A stretch of 64,000 bases of DNA from NIOZ-UU13 sp964417935 (lineage in GTDB: Bacteria; Planctomycetota; Phycisphaerae; Sedimentisphaerales; Anaerobacaceae), in assembly GCA_964417935.1 (NCBI GenBank), contig CAYQKF010000012.1, positions 1 through 64,000 of the forward strand. The letters are read 5' to 3'. The notes below the pieces were generated by a model. It did not search any database. It was given only the letters and a program-made list of their open reading frames with translations, and was not told where the DNA came from. This document shows positions 27,555 through 36,198 of the stretch, piece after piece. Position numbers and translations under genes: made by a program. Each line of letters opens with the position of its first letter. Within the stretch, counting starts at the first letter, position 1.

Positions 27555-27810
27555 TATAGACTACATCATAAAGATCGTTACGAAGCCGGGGATTGACAAA
27601 TACAAAGGAGCAATCTCTGCATTTCTTTATGGAAAAGCCGGTATCCAGATCTATGCCGAGAGCATCAAGGTTGTAATAGCTCTTTCTAAAATCACTGAGA
27701 AACTGCCTTGGCGTTGATTGCCAGACAGTCTTAAATCTTTCACCGCCGCATACAGGACAGTTGATATTAACAAAAGCATTTTCCACTGCAAATGGCCTCT
27801 CCGAAAGCAT
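27433..27810 (-). pseudogene. Methyltransferase, N-terminal part of the same broken gene
   Basis: 125 codons. INCPVCGGERFKTV and KKCRDCSFVFVNPRL form the two-CxxC zinc-binding start common to sugar C- and O-methyltransferases of the Methyltransf_13/14 kind. The frame continues through YLYNTHHKWSARFVI and stops just after, where motif I should begin. The following part of the protein is in another frame (26865-27554) and overlaps this one. Start is the ATG at 27810, 29 bases after the upstream GT4 gene. Confidence 0.7.
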
Positions 27811-27839
27811 CTATTTGCACACTATTCATTCAACACAAC

Positions 27840-28961
27840 CTAATCTTCGTCCAAAATACGTTCAATTCTCTTGTTCCACGTATAGTTTTCAATAAAATCT
27901 CTGTAAGCCATTTCACTTATGCTGTTGTAAAGTTGCTCATCCCGTTTTACCCTCGTGATGGCTTGAACCCATTGTTCGGCATCATCAGATTCACATAACA
28001 AACAGTTACGGTTATGTTCGAGCACTTCCTGCAAAACTTTGTGGTTAGAGCTGATGACTGGTTTTTTGCTGGACATATACTCAAACAGTTTTACAGGCGA
28101 CATCCATCGGGAGGTTTCAGAAGCATTTTGTGAAACCATCACCTCTTTTTGATACGGCATCAGAAAGACATCAGCGGCATTCCTGGCTTTGTAGGTCTGG
28201 GCGGGTTTTATGTATCCATAAAAGTACACGTTTAGCGAACTTTTTTGTTTAAGCTGACAAATCTGATTATTAGTGCCTCCAAAAAGATGAAATCCTACGT
28301 CAGGCATTCTTTCAGCAATATCCAAAATCAACTCTATGCCCCTGCCTCTGTGAAAGCTACCAATGTAGCAGGCGTTAAAATCAGCTTTACCTTTGAGATT
28401 GACAGTTTCAGAAAAATTCGGCTGTTCATCAGAGGCGTCCGGCGCAATAATCATCTTCTTATTAGCCAAAAGCGTATTATACTTTTTAAGATATCCGCTT
28501 TTGAGTTCGTTGGAGATAAACACGATCTTGCAAAGATTTTGGCTTTTCATCAGTTGTTTTTCGGTCCAGCTTCTCGGCCCTTTCTTGACAATGTCATGCG
28601 TTTCGTATATAACCTGCCGGCCAGCCCGAGACAAAATATAAAGAGAGAGAACGTCCCTCCCGTAGAAAAGAATATCCTCGGCACTTTTGGCCAACCTTTT
28701 CAACGCCGGATAATGCCGCAGGGAAAGAAAAAAACTCGAACCTCGGTGGCAGCCGGTCATCTTCCTAACGATTGAAAATGTATTCTCAATACCATAATAT
28801 TCAAAAACATTGACATTCTTATATCGCGGCATAGTACCGGCCAAAAGAGTTACATCAAAACCAAACCGGCACAGGGCATTGCACATTTTCATTATCTGAA
28901 CGCTGTTGGCCTGCGTTGAAGGAACTATCGCAGTTGAAGGATATACAAGTTTTTTAAGCAT
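27840..28961 (-). CDS. Family 4 glycosyltransferase
   Basis: 373 residues. VPSTQANSVQIMKMCNALCR near the start is the sugar-donor side of a GT-B enzyme (the Ser/Asn-rich loop seen in WbuB-like transferases). IYETHDIVKKGP and KIVFISNELKSGYLKKY follow. The second lobe has FNACYIGSFHRGRGIELIL, DVFLMPYQ and SPVKLFEYMSSKKPVISS with the acidic EX7E-type site. It lies between the broken methyltransferase and the toroid gene in the same direction. The donor cannot be determined. Confidence 0.87.
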   Translation of the reverse strand: MLKKLVYPSTAIVPSTQANSVQIMKMCNALCRFGFDVTLLAGTMPRYKNVNVFEYYGIENTFSIVRKMTGCHRGSSFFLSLRHYPALKRLAKSAEDILFYGRDVLSLYILSRAGRQVIYETHDIVKKGPRSWTEKQLMKSQNLCKIVFISNELKSGYLKKYNTLLANKKMIIAPDASDEQPNFSETVNLKGKADFNACYIGSFHRGRGIELILDIAERMPDVGFHLFGGTNNQICQLKQKSSLNVYFYGYIKPAQTYKARNAADVFLMPYQKEVMVSQNASETSRWMSPVKLFEYMSSKKPVISSNHKVLQEVLEHNRNCLLCESDDAEQWVQAITRVKRDEQLYNSISEMAYRDFIENYTWNKRIERILDED

Positions 28962-29020
28962 CTGACTTGCTTGAGCAAAATGCCCGGCCGGTCAGGACAT
29001 GGCTGCATCAACGATTCGTA

Positions 29021-30205
29021 TTATTTTAGAAAGTAGCCAAGGCCCGGAGTCTTGTGAAAATTGACATTTCGGAAACTTTCCAGCATACTATCGTCAATCG
29101 TATGTGCGATTTCCGCCAGAGCCAAACAACGAAACCAGGTGTCCCATAAATTACTTTCGTTCCAGAATCTTGGTTTTTCCGTCCAGCCCGTATGGATTAA
29201 CTTTTTCCGTTTCAGCACAGTAACAAGGGAAGTCTTGGCCCTGTAGTACCATAGATGGGGTGAACCATTTGAAAAATAAACAGGAATATATCTAAGAAAA
29301 TCTTTCAAGCTTGTCAGCTTACATTTTGATTGGCAAAATCCGCCGTCACCGTTACGGGTACTTAGTATCGCATCGAATGCCTTGCTCAAACACGCTTCTA
29401 TTTCACCTTTTCTATAGTCAGTGGTCCTATGAGCCATTGCAAGGATATGAATTGCATCATAGTCATGGCACGCTTCACCACCGGGAGTGGGGGCAAAGAA
29501 TCCCTGTTTGTCCTGGGACATTAGAGCGACATCTACTATTTTATTGAATTTGGGGATTTCTTTTTGCCAATAGAAATATATGACAAATTGGTGAAAACCA
29601 TTTTGCAGGCCATGAATATAATGTGCCTTCAAGTCCTCCCCCCAGAATCCGTTTCGATTTTGTGTTTCGTTGTGAAATTCAAACCAAGTTTCTATTTTAT
29701 CAAGAAGATGGCTTTCTTTTGTTCTTTCATACTCGTGGGTGAGGAATACTGCCAGAAACATTGCTTTGTTACCAGAACCGGGCTTGCCTTCATGACAACC
29801 TCTCTCGTGCAAATATTCCTTTACTTCATCAGGTGTTTTCCATTGTTCGGTAAACGTCAGCGGAAATTTTGGTTCTGCGCCCAATATTCTTAACGCGCTC
29901 AAACAAAAACAACTTAATTGATAACGATTACGCTCTTTATCTTTATGATAATATCTCTCAGGTTCAAAAAGACCGTGCTCTTCGTTTTGAAAACTTTGAA
30001 TATATGAAATCCAGCATTGTCTTTCCTGATGTGTAAACTTTTCGGTTTCTCCGAATAAATCTAAAATGAACAAGGCAAAACATGTGCAAAAAACTGTGTT
30101 GTCGACATTCGCACTAAACCTGTATCCGCAGCAGTTTTTTGGAACCTTTAATAGATCAAGCCAGGATAACACCCTTGGTTTTATGGCATTCTCACAATCG
30201 CTCAT
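29021..30205 (-). CDS. Alpha/alpha-toroid (terpenoid-cyclase-like fold) protein of unknown function
   Basis: 394 residues from the ATG at 30205; a GTG at 30226 is an alternative. The chain has repeated short helical units with conserved ends: SFQNEEHGLFEP, ETQNRNGFWGEDLKAHY, SQDKQGFFAPTPGG and STRNGDGGFCQS. Each is a 'Q.-.GF/G-' turn as in prenyltransferase/squalene cyclase (alpha/alpha)6 barrels. The Asp-rich cyclase motif DxDD is not seen, but CHDYDAIHIL holds a possible metal or acid cluster. Its start overlaps the Wzx gene stop, so the two are coupled. A role in the glycan pathway is suggested only by position. Confidence 0.6.
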   Translation of the reverse strand: MSDCENAIKPRVLSWLDLLKVPKNCCGYRFSANVDNTVFCTCFALFILDLFGETEKFTHQERQCWISYIQSFQNEEHGLFEPERYYHKDKERNRYQLSCFCLSALRILGAEPKFPLTFTEQWKTPDEVKEYLHERGCHEGKPGSGNKAMFLAVFLTHEYERTKESHLLDKIETWFEFHNETQNRNGFWGEDLKAHYIHGLQNGFHQFVIYFYWQKEIPKFNKIVDVALMSQDKQGFFAPTPGGEACHDYDAIHILAMAHRTTDYRKGEIEACLSKAFDAILSTRNGDGGFCQSKCKLTSLKDFLRYIPVYFSNGSPHLWYYRAKTSLVTVLKRKKLIHTGWTEKPRFWNESNLWDTWFRCLALAEIAHTIDDSMLESFRNVNFHKTPGLGYFLK

Positions 30206-31766
30206 ATCCGAGTTTTTCAAAAGCACTCTCTTTGAATCCGGTTATTATGCCCCAGACCTCTTTTCTTTGGCCCCGATTAAAACATATAAAACACACAGCA
30301 ACCGCATAAACCGCCAGACACAATGCTATCGAAAAGGCCAACGGTACAAAGCCCGACGTACCAAAAACCTCCCTGACAACCCAGGACGCCGCGGTTAAAA
30401 CACATGCCGCCACTATCGGCGGAAAGTATACTTTTTTCAGATAAACCCACATATTAATTCCGAAATGACGACACGCCGCCTGCGGATAGATAATAACACC
30501 AGATGCAAACTGACCTAACAGCCACCCGATAGCCATACCATACAATCCCAGTCTGGTATATGCCAGTAAAACGCACCCGACAATTAAGCCCGTAAGATTT
30601 CTTGCAATCGAAACTGTAGTTACAAACCACTGTTTGCCGCTGCCTAAAAACATTTTCGATGTTACTATCTGCGGCCCGAAAAGACAAAATCCCGCTGCCA
30701 TGATTAAAAGTAACTTTGACATTGTTGTAAAATCCGGCTCCTGAAAAGATTTCGAACCAAGCCAGAACGAAAGAAACGGCTCAGCAAAGTAACCTGTTAT
30801 CACAAGCAACCCCAGAAAAATAGCAAACGAAATCTTAGCACCCTGGATATTTAAACTCTGTAACTGTTTTTCATCCCCAAGTGTATGCATCTTACTTGCC
30901 AGTGGAACAAAACAAGCCGTAATATAAGCAACCGCCTTCGAACCATAAACCATTAACATCGTCGGTATCGCGTAAACAGTTACCGCTTCGACGCTGGCAA
31001 TCTTCCCGACTGCGAGTATCTGAGCTTTCTTAAAAATAAGTGTTGAAACCGATATAATTAATGCGCTGAAACTTAAAGACCATATCTCTTTTAACGTGCA
31101 TTTGCTAAGGTATTCTCTTTTTATAACAAGCTTCGGTATCTGCCTTCGTGCCAGCAGGCACATCAGGACACCTGGGAGCAAGGCCGTACCTATACTTATT
31201 CCAGCCAAAAAAATAAAACCGCCTTTTTCCCAGAAGTAAAAAAAGCTGACTACTAATAATATTTTGAGTATTTCACTTAACGAATTAAACAAATAAGTTA
31301 AATCAAAACGATGAGTACCGCGAAATATCGCCTGACCTATTCTCAGCGGAAGGGAAACCGCTATGCCGCAGCCTGTCAGCAGAATAAGCCGAGAACCCGT
31401 TTTATAATATTCCTCGCTTAAATTAAAAAAAACTGAAAACTTCGGCCATATTAGCAAAGTAACCAGAACAACAATAACCATCGATAAAAAATTCAAAAAA
31501 AGCGAAGTATTTAATATCCGCAATAATCCTTCTTCGTCTTTCTGGGTATTGTATTTCGCGACAAATCGGCTTACGCTGTTGCTCACTCCAAGGTCAAGTA
31601 CTCCCAGGTAAGCAATCACCTGACCTACAAGAATCCATACTCCATAGCCCTCCATGCCGAAATAGCCCGTTAATATAGGCGTAAGCACCAGGCCTGATAT
31701 CATCAGCACCAGCATCTCAAACCAGCCTGTGAATGTATTTTTGAAGATTTGCTTCGGAATGTTCAT
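30192..31766 (-). CDS. Wzx-like polysaccharide flippase
   Basis: 524 residues with about 12-14 hydrophobic helices, the layout of the Wzx/MATE-like oligosaccharide flippase family. The N-terminus KNTFTGWFEMLVLMISGLV and YFGMEGYGVWILVGQVIAYLG (the 'G.yGvw' signature), then DLGVSNSVSRFVAKY, match family openings. It would move undecaprenyl-linked repeat units across the inner membrane, working with the Wzz-like protein at 42676-43866. The end of the gene overlaps the start of the toroid protein gene. Confidence 0.88.
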   Translation of the reverse strand: MNIPKQIFKNTFTGWFEMLVLMISGLVLTPILTGYFGMEGYGVWILVGQVIAYLGVLDLGVSNSVSRFVAKYNTQKDEEGLLRILNTSLFLNFLSMVIVVLVTLLIWPKFSVFFNLSEEYYKTGSRLILLTGCGIAVSLPLRIGQAIFRGTHRFDLTYLFNSLSEILKILLVVSFFYFWEKGGFIFLAGISIGTALLPGVLMCLLARRQIPKLVIKREYLSKCTLKEIWSLSFSALIISVSTLIFKKAQILAVGKIASVEAVTVYAIPTMLMVYGSKAVAYITACFVPLASKMHTLGDEKQLQSLNIQGAKISFAIFLGLLVITGYFAEPFLSFWLGSKSFQEPDFTTMSKLLLIMAAGFCLFGPQIVTSKMFLGSGKQWFVTTVSIARNLTGLIVGCVLLAYTRLGLYGMAIGWLLGQFASGVIIYPQAACRHFGINMWVYLKKVYFPPIVAACVLTAASWVVREVFGTSGFVPLAFSIALCLAVYAVAVCFICFNRGQRKEVWGIITGFKESAFEKLGYERL

Positions 31767-31858
31767 TCGGCTACCGAATAACCGTTAGAAAAACCTGAAA
31801 ATTGAATTTAACAGTGATAAAATCTTCTTGCCCGTCTTACTCACGTTCAAAATACTGT

Positions 31859-32893
31859 TTATCTCATTAATCGTTTCAATTCATTCTTAAAGTCTTCAAG
31901 GTTTTGACGGGCCTTTATAATTCTCTTCCTATAATCTCTGTAATCATAATTTTGCTTTGATTCAATTATTCGGCGTATCTGATTTAGGATGTCATCCTCG
32001 GTAAGGTGTAGACATGATAGATTGTACTTTTCCTCAGGATCAAACGTCTTGACAAAATCGCTGCATCTTCTGTCAGTTGTTATCTGTAAAAAAGGCGTGC
32101 CGCATGTTGTTGCCATAAGCGTTCCATGTAATCGATAAGATAAAGCAAATTTTGCATTCTTATAAAATGGAACAAGATTCTCAGGGTTATATTCTACAAT
32201 ATACCTTATATTTCCCTTCCATCTTTGTGCCAAACACACTTCTCTGTAATCATGAAAAACTATCAAATGTTTTGCACCAAGTAGTTGCTCAAGTTTGCTT
32301 ACAAACTTTCTTGTAATCTTTATTTTCTTCAAATTTTTTGAATCTCGGAAAGAAATAATGAAGTAGTCCGAGTCTTTGTGCTTTATCTCATCCCCGATGT
32401 AATGCATAACCGGACATCCCGTCATATAAGCGGTTAAGCCGGCCTCAGCCATATCGTTGTAGGTAGGCTCATCGCGGGCGCTCGCGAGGACTATTAGATC
32501 CTTAATTTTCTGAAGATTATCTAAAAACAATCCTCTGTTGTTCGGGTCCGGATAATACTTGGACCCGGCGCCAATAAATACTACCGGAATTGCTTTCTCA
32601 AGAATTGCTTTAGGGTCCATAGATACCAGTGAACTGGTAGCCCATGTTGGAGCACCACCTATCACAATTAGATCCGGGTTCTTGGAAAAACTCAGAGAAC
32701 CCTCACAAATCCCCGCCATCCGATCCCGCTCCCCAAGATTTATCTTCGAGTGATAGAATGCAGCATGAAAATGTGATCTGTAAGAATAGATCTCCGCATC
32801 AGGAAACACAGAATATAGGATCTTTTTTGTTGCCAGGTCAATGACATTGTCACCAACATTCGGCCCCTTGGGCATGTAGTGATTAATTATCAT
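31859..32893 (-). CDS. Polysaccharide pyruvyl transferase-family protein
   Basis: 344 residues. PKGPNVGDNVIDLATKKIL at the N-terminus is the GxNxGD-like opening of the family; VIGGAPTW is the first glycine-rich strand and ALSYRLHGTLMATTCGTPF the hallmark near residue 250, with the RLHG motif. These enzymes add pyruvate ketals from phosphoenolpyruvate to sugars; distant members act as sialyl- or other transferases. Neighbours on both sides are sugar-modifying genes. I cannot tell whether pyruvylation is the true reaction. Confidence 0.82.
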   Translation of the reverse strand: MIINHYMPKGPNVGDNVIDLATKKILYSVFPDAEIYSYRSHFHAAFYHSKINLGERDRMAGICEGSLSFSKNPDLIVIGGAPTWATSSLVSMDPKAILEKAIPVVFIGAGSKYYPDPNNRGLFLDNLQKIKDLIVLASARDEPTYNDMAEAGLTAYMTGCPVMHYIGDEIKHKDSDYFIISFRDSKNLKKIKITRKFVSKLEQLLGAKHLIVFHDYREVCLAQRWKGNIRYIVEYNPENLVPFYKNAKFALSYRLHGTLMATTCGTPFLQITTDRRCSDFVKTFDPEEKYNLSCLHLTEDDILNQIRRIIESKQNYDYRDYRKRIIKARQNLEDFKNELKRLMR

Positions 32894-32953
32894 TACCTAC
32901 CTCCATAGGCCAGATTGTCTGGAAAAGAATTTATTACGGTTTCCTGTTATTAA

Positions 32954-33967
32954 CTACCAGGTACCTAATCTTACCCTAATTATGCTCTTTTTAGGGTTTG
33001 GCTGAAGAACCTTCCATAATCTGTAGAATAGATTGGCAATTCTTGCTCTACCGCGAAAGTTGGGTAATTTTCTGGCAAAGCTGGTAACGACGCTCTTAAT
33101 TGTTTTTGTTATCAATTCCACTTCGTCATTATCAAACAAAGAATCTGCCGAGTTTAATATCTCTAAGGCATAGTCAAAATACCCATAGAGGACACAGATA
33201 GAGAGGGCTCTTAAGGCTTTGGATTTCTTCAAAACGTCGTCGTAGATTTGTTCCAGAGTTCTACAAAACTTTTCTGGAGTGCTTAAGTATAATGCATCTG
33301 CGGCCCGGAGATGTCCTTTTTGCTGACAACAATTCATGCCGAACTCACTTCTTGTGTAGTACGGTTGTCCTAAATCAAATAACTGAAAGCCGAATTTTCT
33401 AATGAGACTATCTACGTCCGCAAACAGAGGTACATCTTCATATACTTGAACGAACTCTACTTCAACTTCCAGACCAAATACGTTGTCCAGGGATTCCGTC
33501 GCACCTTCTAAAATGAACAACTCACTACCTTGGGTATCTATCTTGATGAAATCAACGTCTTTTATCTGGTGTGCCTGTAGCTGATTATCTAAAGTGTCAG
33601 TGTTGATTTTTATGGTTCTTAAAATATCGTAGTTTTCCCCGTTGGGAAATCTATCTAAAAAAGTGCGATTAGGCTTCAGTATCGAAGTACATCCTTCTTT
33701 TCTTGTAAGGTAAAGATCAAGCACGGTTTTTTCTTTGTATAATCCAACGTTTAGGTATTTTGTTGAGTCTGACTGCGTCAATTCGCCGAAAGAGCGCTCA
33801 TCGGGCTCAAATCCGATTACCTTAAGATATTTTTCAGCGCACTTCCAGTAGCCACATAAACCACGTCTTGCCCCAACGTCGACTAATACTATTGGGTACT
33901 GTTGATAATATTTTGTAAACGCAGGATCTATAAATATATCCATAGACGACACATGCTTCTTGCTCAT
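32954..33967 (-). CDS. FkbM-family methyltransferase with C-terminal extension
   Basis: 337 residues from the ATG at 33967 (a GTG two codons earlier is possible). VLVDVGARRGLCGYW is motif I, VIGFEPDERSFGEL motif II, and DVDFIKIDTQGSELFILEGA the FkbM hallmark near residue 165. About 130 residues follow the usual core (from QQKGHLRAADAL), making a helical C-terminal extension with no match I recognise. It is the fourth FkbM-like protein of the window and the only one on the - strand. Confidence 0.82.
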   Translation of the reverse strand: MSKKHVSSMDIFIDPAFTKYYQQYPIVLVDVGARRGLCGYWKCAEKYLKVIGFEPDERSFGELTQSDSTKYLNVGLYKEKTVLDLYLTRKEGCTSILKPNRTFLDRFPNGENYDILRTIKINTDTLDNQLQAHQIKDVDFIKIDTQGSELFILEGATESLDNVFGLEVEVEFVQVYEDVPLFADVDSLIRKFGFQLFDLGQPYYTRSEFGMNCCQQKGHLRAADALYLSTPEKFCRTLEQIYDDVLKKSKALRALSICVLYGYFDYALEILNSADSLFDNDEVELITKTIKSVVTSFARKLPNFRGRARIANLFYRLWKVLQPNPKKSIIRVRLGTW

Positions 33968-33998
33968 GATCACCAGGTTTATTGTAACTTCTTATTTC

Positions 33999-35129
33999 TT
34001 AAATGAATTTTCCCATACTTTCTATTATATATTGCGAGCGTGCGGCAATTGTGTGCCCTGAAAGGACATCTTTGTTCCAAGCATTTTGGATTTTATCAAG
34101 TTCGCCAGTATTATTGAGATAATATCTTATTTTTTCTGCAAGAGCATTGCTGTCTTTTAAGTGATACCTGCCATCTACAAGCTCCACATCGTATAGTATG
34201 GCGTTTTTGTCGTCTTCAAGATAAGGCCCCACTGTCTCAACATAAGGTTTGGGGGTTAAAAGAACCGCTGTTTTGGTAAGTCCAACTTCACAATGTCTGA
34301 AAGAATCCCAAACCCTCCCTGAAGGAGACAAGGCAATTTTGCACTTTGACAGATAATTACAGTATTCTCTTGTCGATTTAAAAGAGCTTCTCGAGTCATG
34401 TTCCAAGATTAACGTGTTATCGATATTCTCCCGAACAAAATCAACGACTTCACTGCGTTCAGGCTGGCATCTTTCCATCCTCTTTCTGCCGCTGTAAAAA
34501 ATATCAACTTCCTGAACAACTTCTCTAAACTCGTAGCTCTCAGGCCTGACAGGAATTGGACATAGAGGAAGTATGGTTTCGGTCCAATAGCCAAGCGGCA
34601 GATCTTTTTTAAAATAAAGGTCAAATTGCTTGCCCGGTATAAAGCCCCTGCAAAGCTCCTTCTTTATATCTGAAGAACCGTAATTAGACTCATGATCCTG
34701 AAAATCGATTATCGCCACAGGTACATCACTTGCTTTCGCCTTCTCTATAGCTATAGTCCCTCTCTGACCCGCTCGTGTCGATACAAGCAAAGCATCAACT
34801 TCTTTTATAACATATTCTAATTCACCCTGCGATACGAACCTCGGCTCGGGAGTCTTGCAACACGAAGGATATGGACAATCATCAGGTACGGTTTCTGAAA
34901 AATACTGCCTTTGATATTCACCGAAAACAAAAGTATTTTCTTTGCCTAAAACAACAGGCATATCATCGTAAAATTGCATTTCACCATCATATAGAGGTCT
35001 GCTTTTGCTGAGCCTGGTCTTCAGATACTTGACTATTCTATCTAAAGCTAAATAGCTTCGTTGCCCCCTGGCTTGCTGTGCTAAAACAATCCTATCTGAA
35101 GGAACTATAAGTAAATTCTCTATTTTCAT
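33999..35129 (-). CDS. Exostosin/CgeB-like glycosyltransferase (GT-B)
   Basis: 376 residues. Weak but consistent GT-B features: EVDALLVSTRAGQRG and VPVAIIDFQDHES in the first lobe, then VDIFYSGRKRM, EYCNYLSKCKIALSPSGRVWDSFRHCEVG, in which an Arg and Glu follow the strand as in exostosin-like enzymes, and LEDDKNAILYDVE. It lacks signal peptide and membrane helices, so cytoplasmic. The start is preceded by AGATACGA without a clear Shine-Dalgarno. A transferase function is likely; donor and acceptor are not visible. Confidence 0.6.
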   Translation of the reverse strand: MKIENLLIVPSDRIVLAQQARGQRSYLALDRIVKYLKTRLSKSRPLYDGEMQFYDDMPVVLGKENTFVFGEYQRQYFSETVPDDCPYPSCCKTPEPRFVSQGELEYVIKEVDALLVSTRAGQRGTIAIEKAKASDVPVAIIDFQDHESNYGSSDIKKELCRGFIPGKQFDLYFKKDLPLGYWTETILPLCPIPVRPESYEFREVVQEVDIFYSGRKRMERCQPERSEVVDFVRENIDNTLILEHDSRSSFKSTREYCNYLSKCKIALSPSGRVWDSFRHCEVGLTKTAVLLTPKPYVETVGPYLEDDKNAILYDVELVDGRYHLKDSNALAEKIRYYLNNTGELDKIQNAWNKDVLSGHTIAARSQYIIESMGKFI

Positions 35130-35168
35130 ATCTCGTATCTTTTAATTACTCAAAGAATCACAACAAAA

Positions 35169-36188
35169 CTACATAACTGACTCTATGTCTTTCAAATAGG
35201 CCAAAATAAATTCCCTATGATGAACTATGGTTTTATTTTCAGACACAACAAGCTTCTTTATAAATTCCAGAGCATCTGTTTCTCTAACAGTTCTTATGGC
35301 TCTCCAGACATTCACAACATTGTTATAGCCTTCGATTTCGTTATTAAAGTCTTTAAGAACATCTCTTTCCCCTCTATCTTGCGTATTTATCGCCTCCCCA
35401 ATATACACATACATGTCATTATTAAACAGAAATTGTTGCCAGACAAAGGACGAATAAATATCATCATATCTTCCACAGTGCGGCCAAACAAATGCCAGAG
35501 GAAATAGTATCTTTGAAAACATTGTGTTTTGGGTATTGTAAGGAGACCATATATCTTTACAGCAATAACCTTTTTCCTTTATTTCACCTATAGGTTTTGG
35601 ATAAACAATCCTTGTGATAGCATCTATATCCGGATCTCCTAATGAAATACCTTGGTATAGTCCGATTTTTTCGTTCGGTATACTTCCCTGTGCTGAAATA
35701 ATCTCCGTTGAATCCTTTCCTCTAAATTCAATTGGAAATCCCCTGGGATAAATCTCGATATCTGCGTTGCTTGTTTTGAGGTAATTATGCCAGCGAGGAC
35801 TATTCCCGTTGTTTTTGCTTATAACTATTTTATCAACAGGATTAGTCACGGTTTTGTACCAAAGATCGAAGTAATCTTCTTGCGGAATATTATCATCATC
35901 AATAATAAGAATAAAGTCGGGGTTCAATTCGATGGCTTTGAGCAAAGCAATATTTCGGCGCATAATCTTGTTCCACCCCATCGGTTCGCTGCAACGATAC
36001 TCTTCCTGTGCTTTGGCATCAATGTATTCAATTTCACATTGGAAAGAACTGGTGCTGAATGGCAAAGATTTTTTGTCGCCCGAAATAACAAATATTACAT
36101 CAGAAAATTTGCTCTTTTTTGCAAGCTGATCAAAAAATAGGTATCCTTTTTCGCCGTGTATTGTTGTGGATACTATCGCTAATCTCAC
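35169..36188 (-). CDS. STELLO/DUF288-like GT-A glycosyltransferase
   Basis: 339 residues. It opens RLAIVSTTIHGEKGYL, and FILIIDDDNIPQEDYFDLW near residue 95 carries the metal-binding DDDN. Late in the protein GRYDDIYSSFVWQQFLF and AINTQDRGERDVLKDF correspond to the DIW.gY..Q and Q.RN blocks of DUF288/STELLO proteins, a family known mainly from eukaryotic cell-surface glycan assembly. Close relatives also include reversibly glycosylated polypeptides. Cytoplasmic, no membrane segment. The gene is 11 bases upstream-adjacent to the GDP-mannose epimerase. Confidence 0.65.
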   Translation of the reverse strand: MRLAIVSTTIHGEKGYLFFDQLAKKSKFSDVIFVISGDKKSLPFSTSSFQCEIEYIDAKAQEEYRCSEPMGWNKIMRRNIALLKAIELNPDFILIIDDDNIPQEDYFDLWYKTVTNPVDKIVISKNNGNSPRWHNYLKTSNADIEIYPRGFPIEFRGKDSTEIISAQGSIPNEKIGLYQGISLGDPDIDAITRIVYPKPIGEIKEKGYCCKDIWSPYNTQNTMFSKILFPLAFVWPHCGRYDDIYSSFVWQQFLFNNDMYVYIGEAINTQDRGERDVLKDFNNEIEGYNNVVNVWRAIRTVRETDALEFIKKLVVSENKTIVHHREFILAYLKDIESVM

Positions 36189-36198
36189 CTGTTGTCTC

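Noticed and set aside
27250..27717. 155-codon + strand ORF opposite the broken methyltransferase
   Set aside because: It lies opposite the homologous pieces of a methyltransferase and shows no domain of its own.
28245..28775. 176-codon + strand ORF opposite the GT4 gene
   Set aside because: Overlaps a complete GT4 enzyme and contains no recognisable motif.
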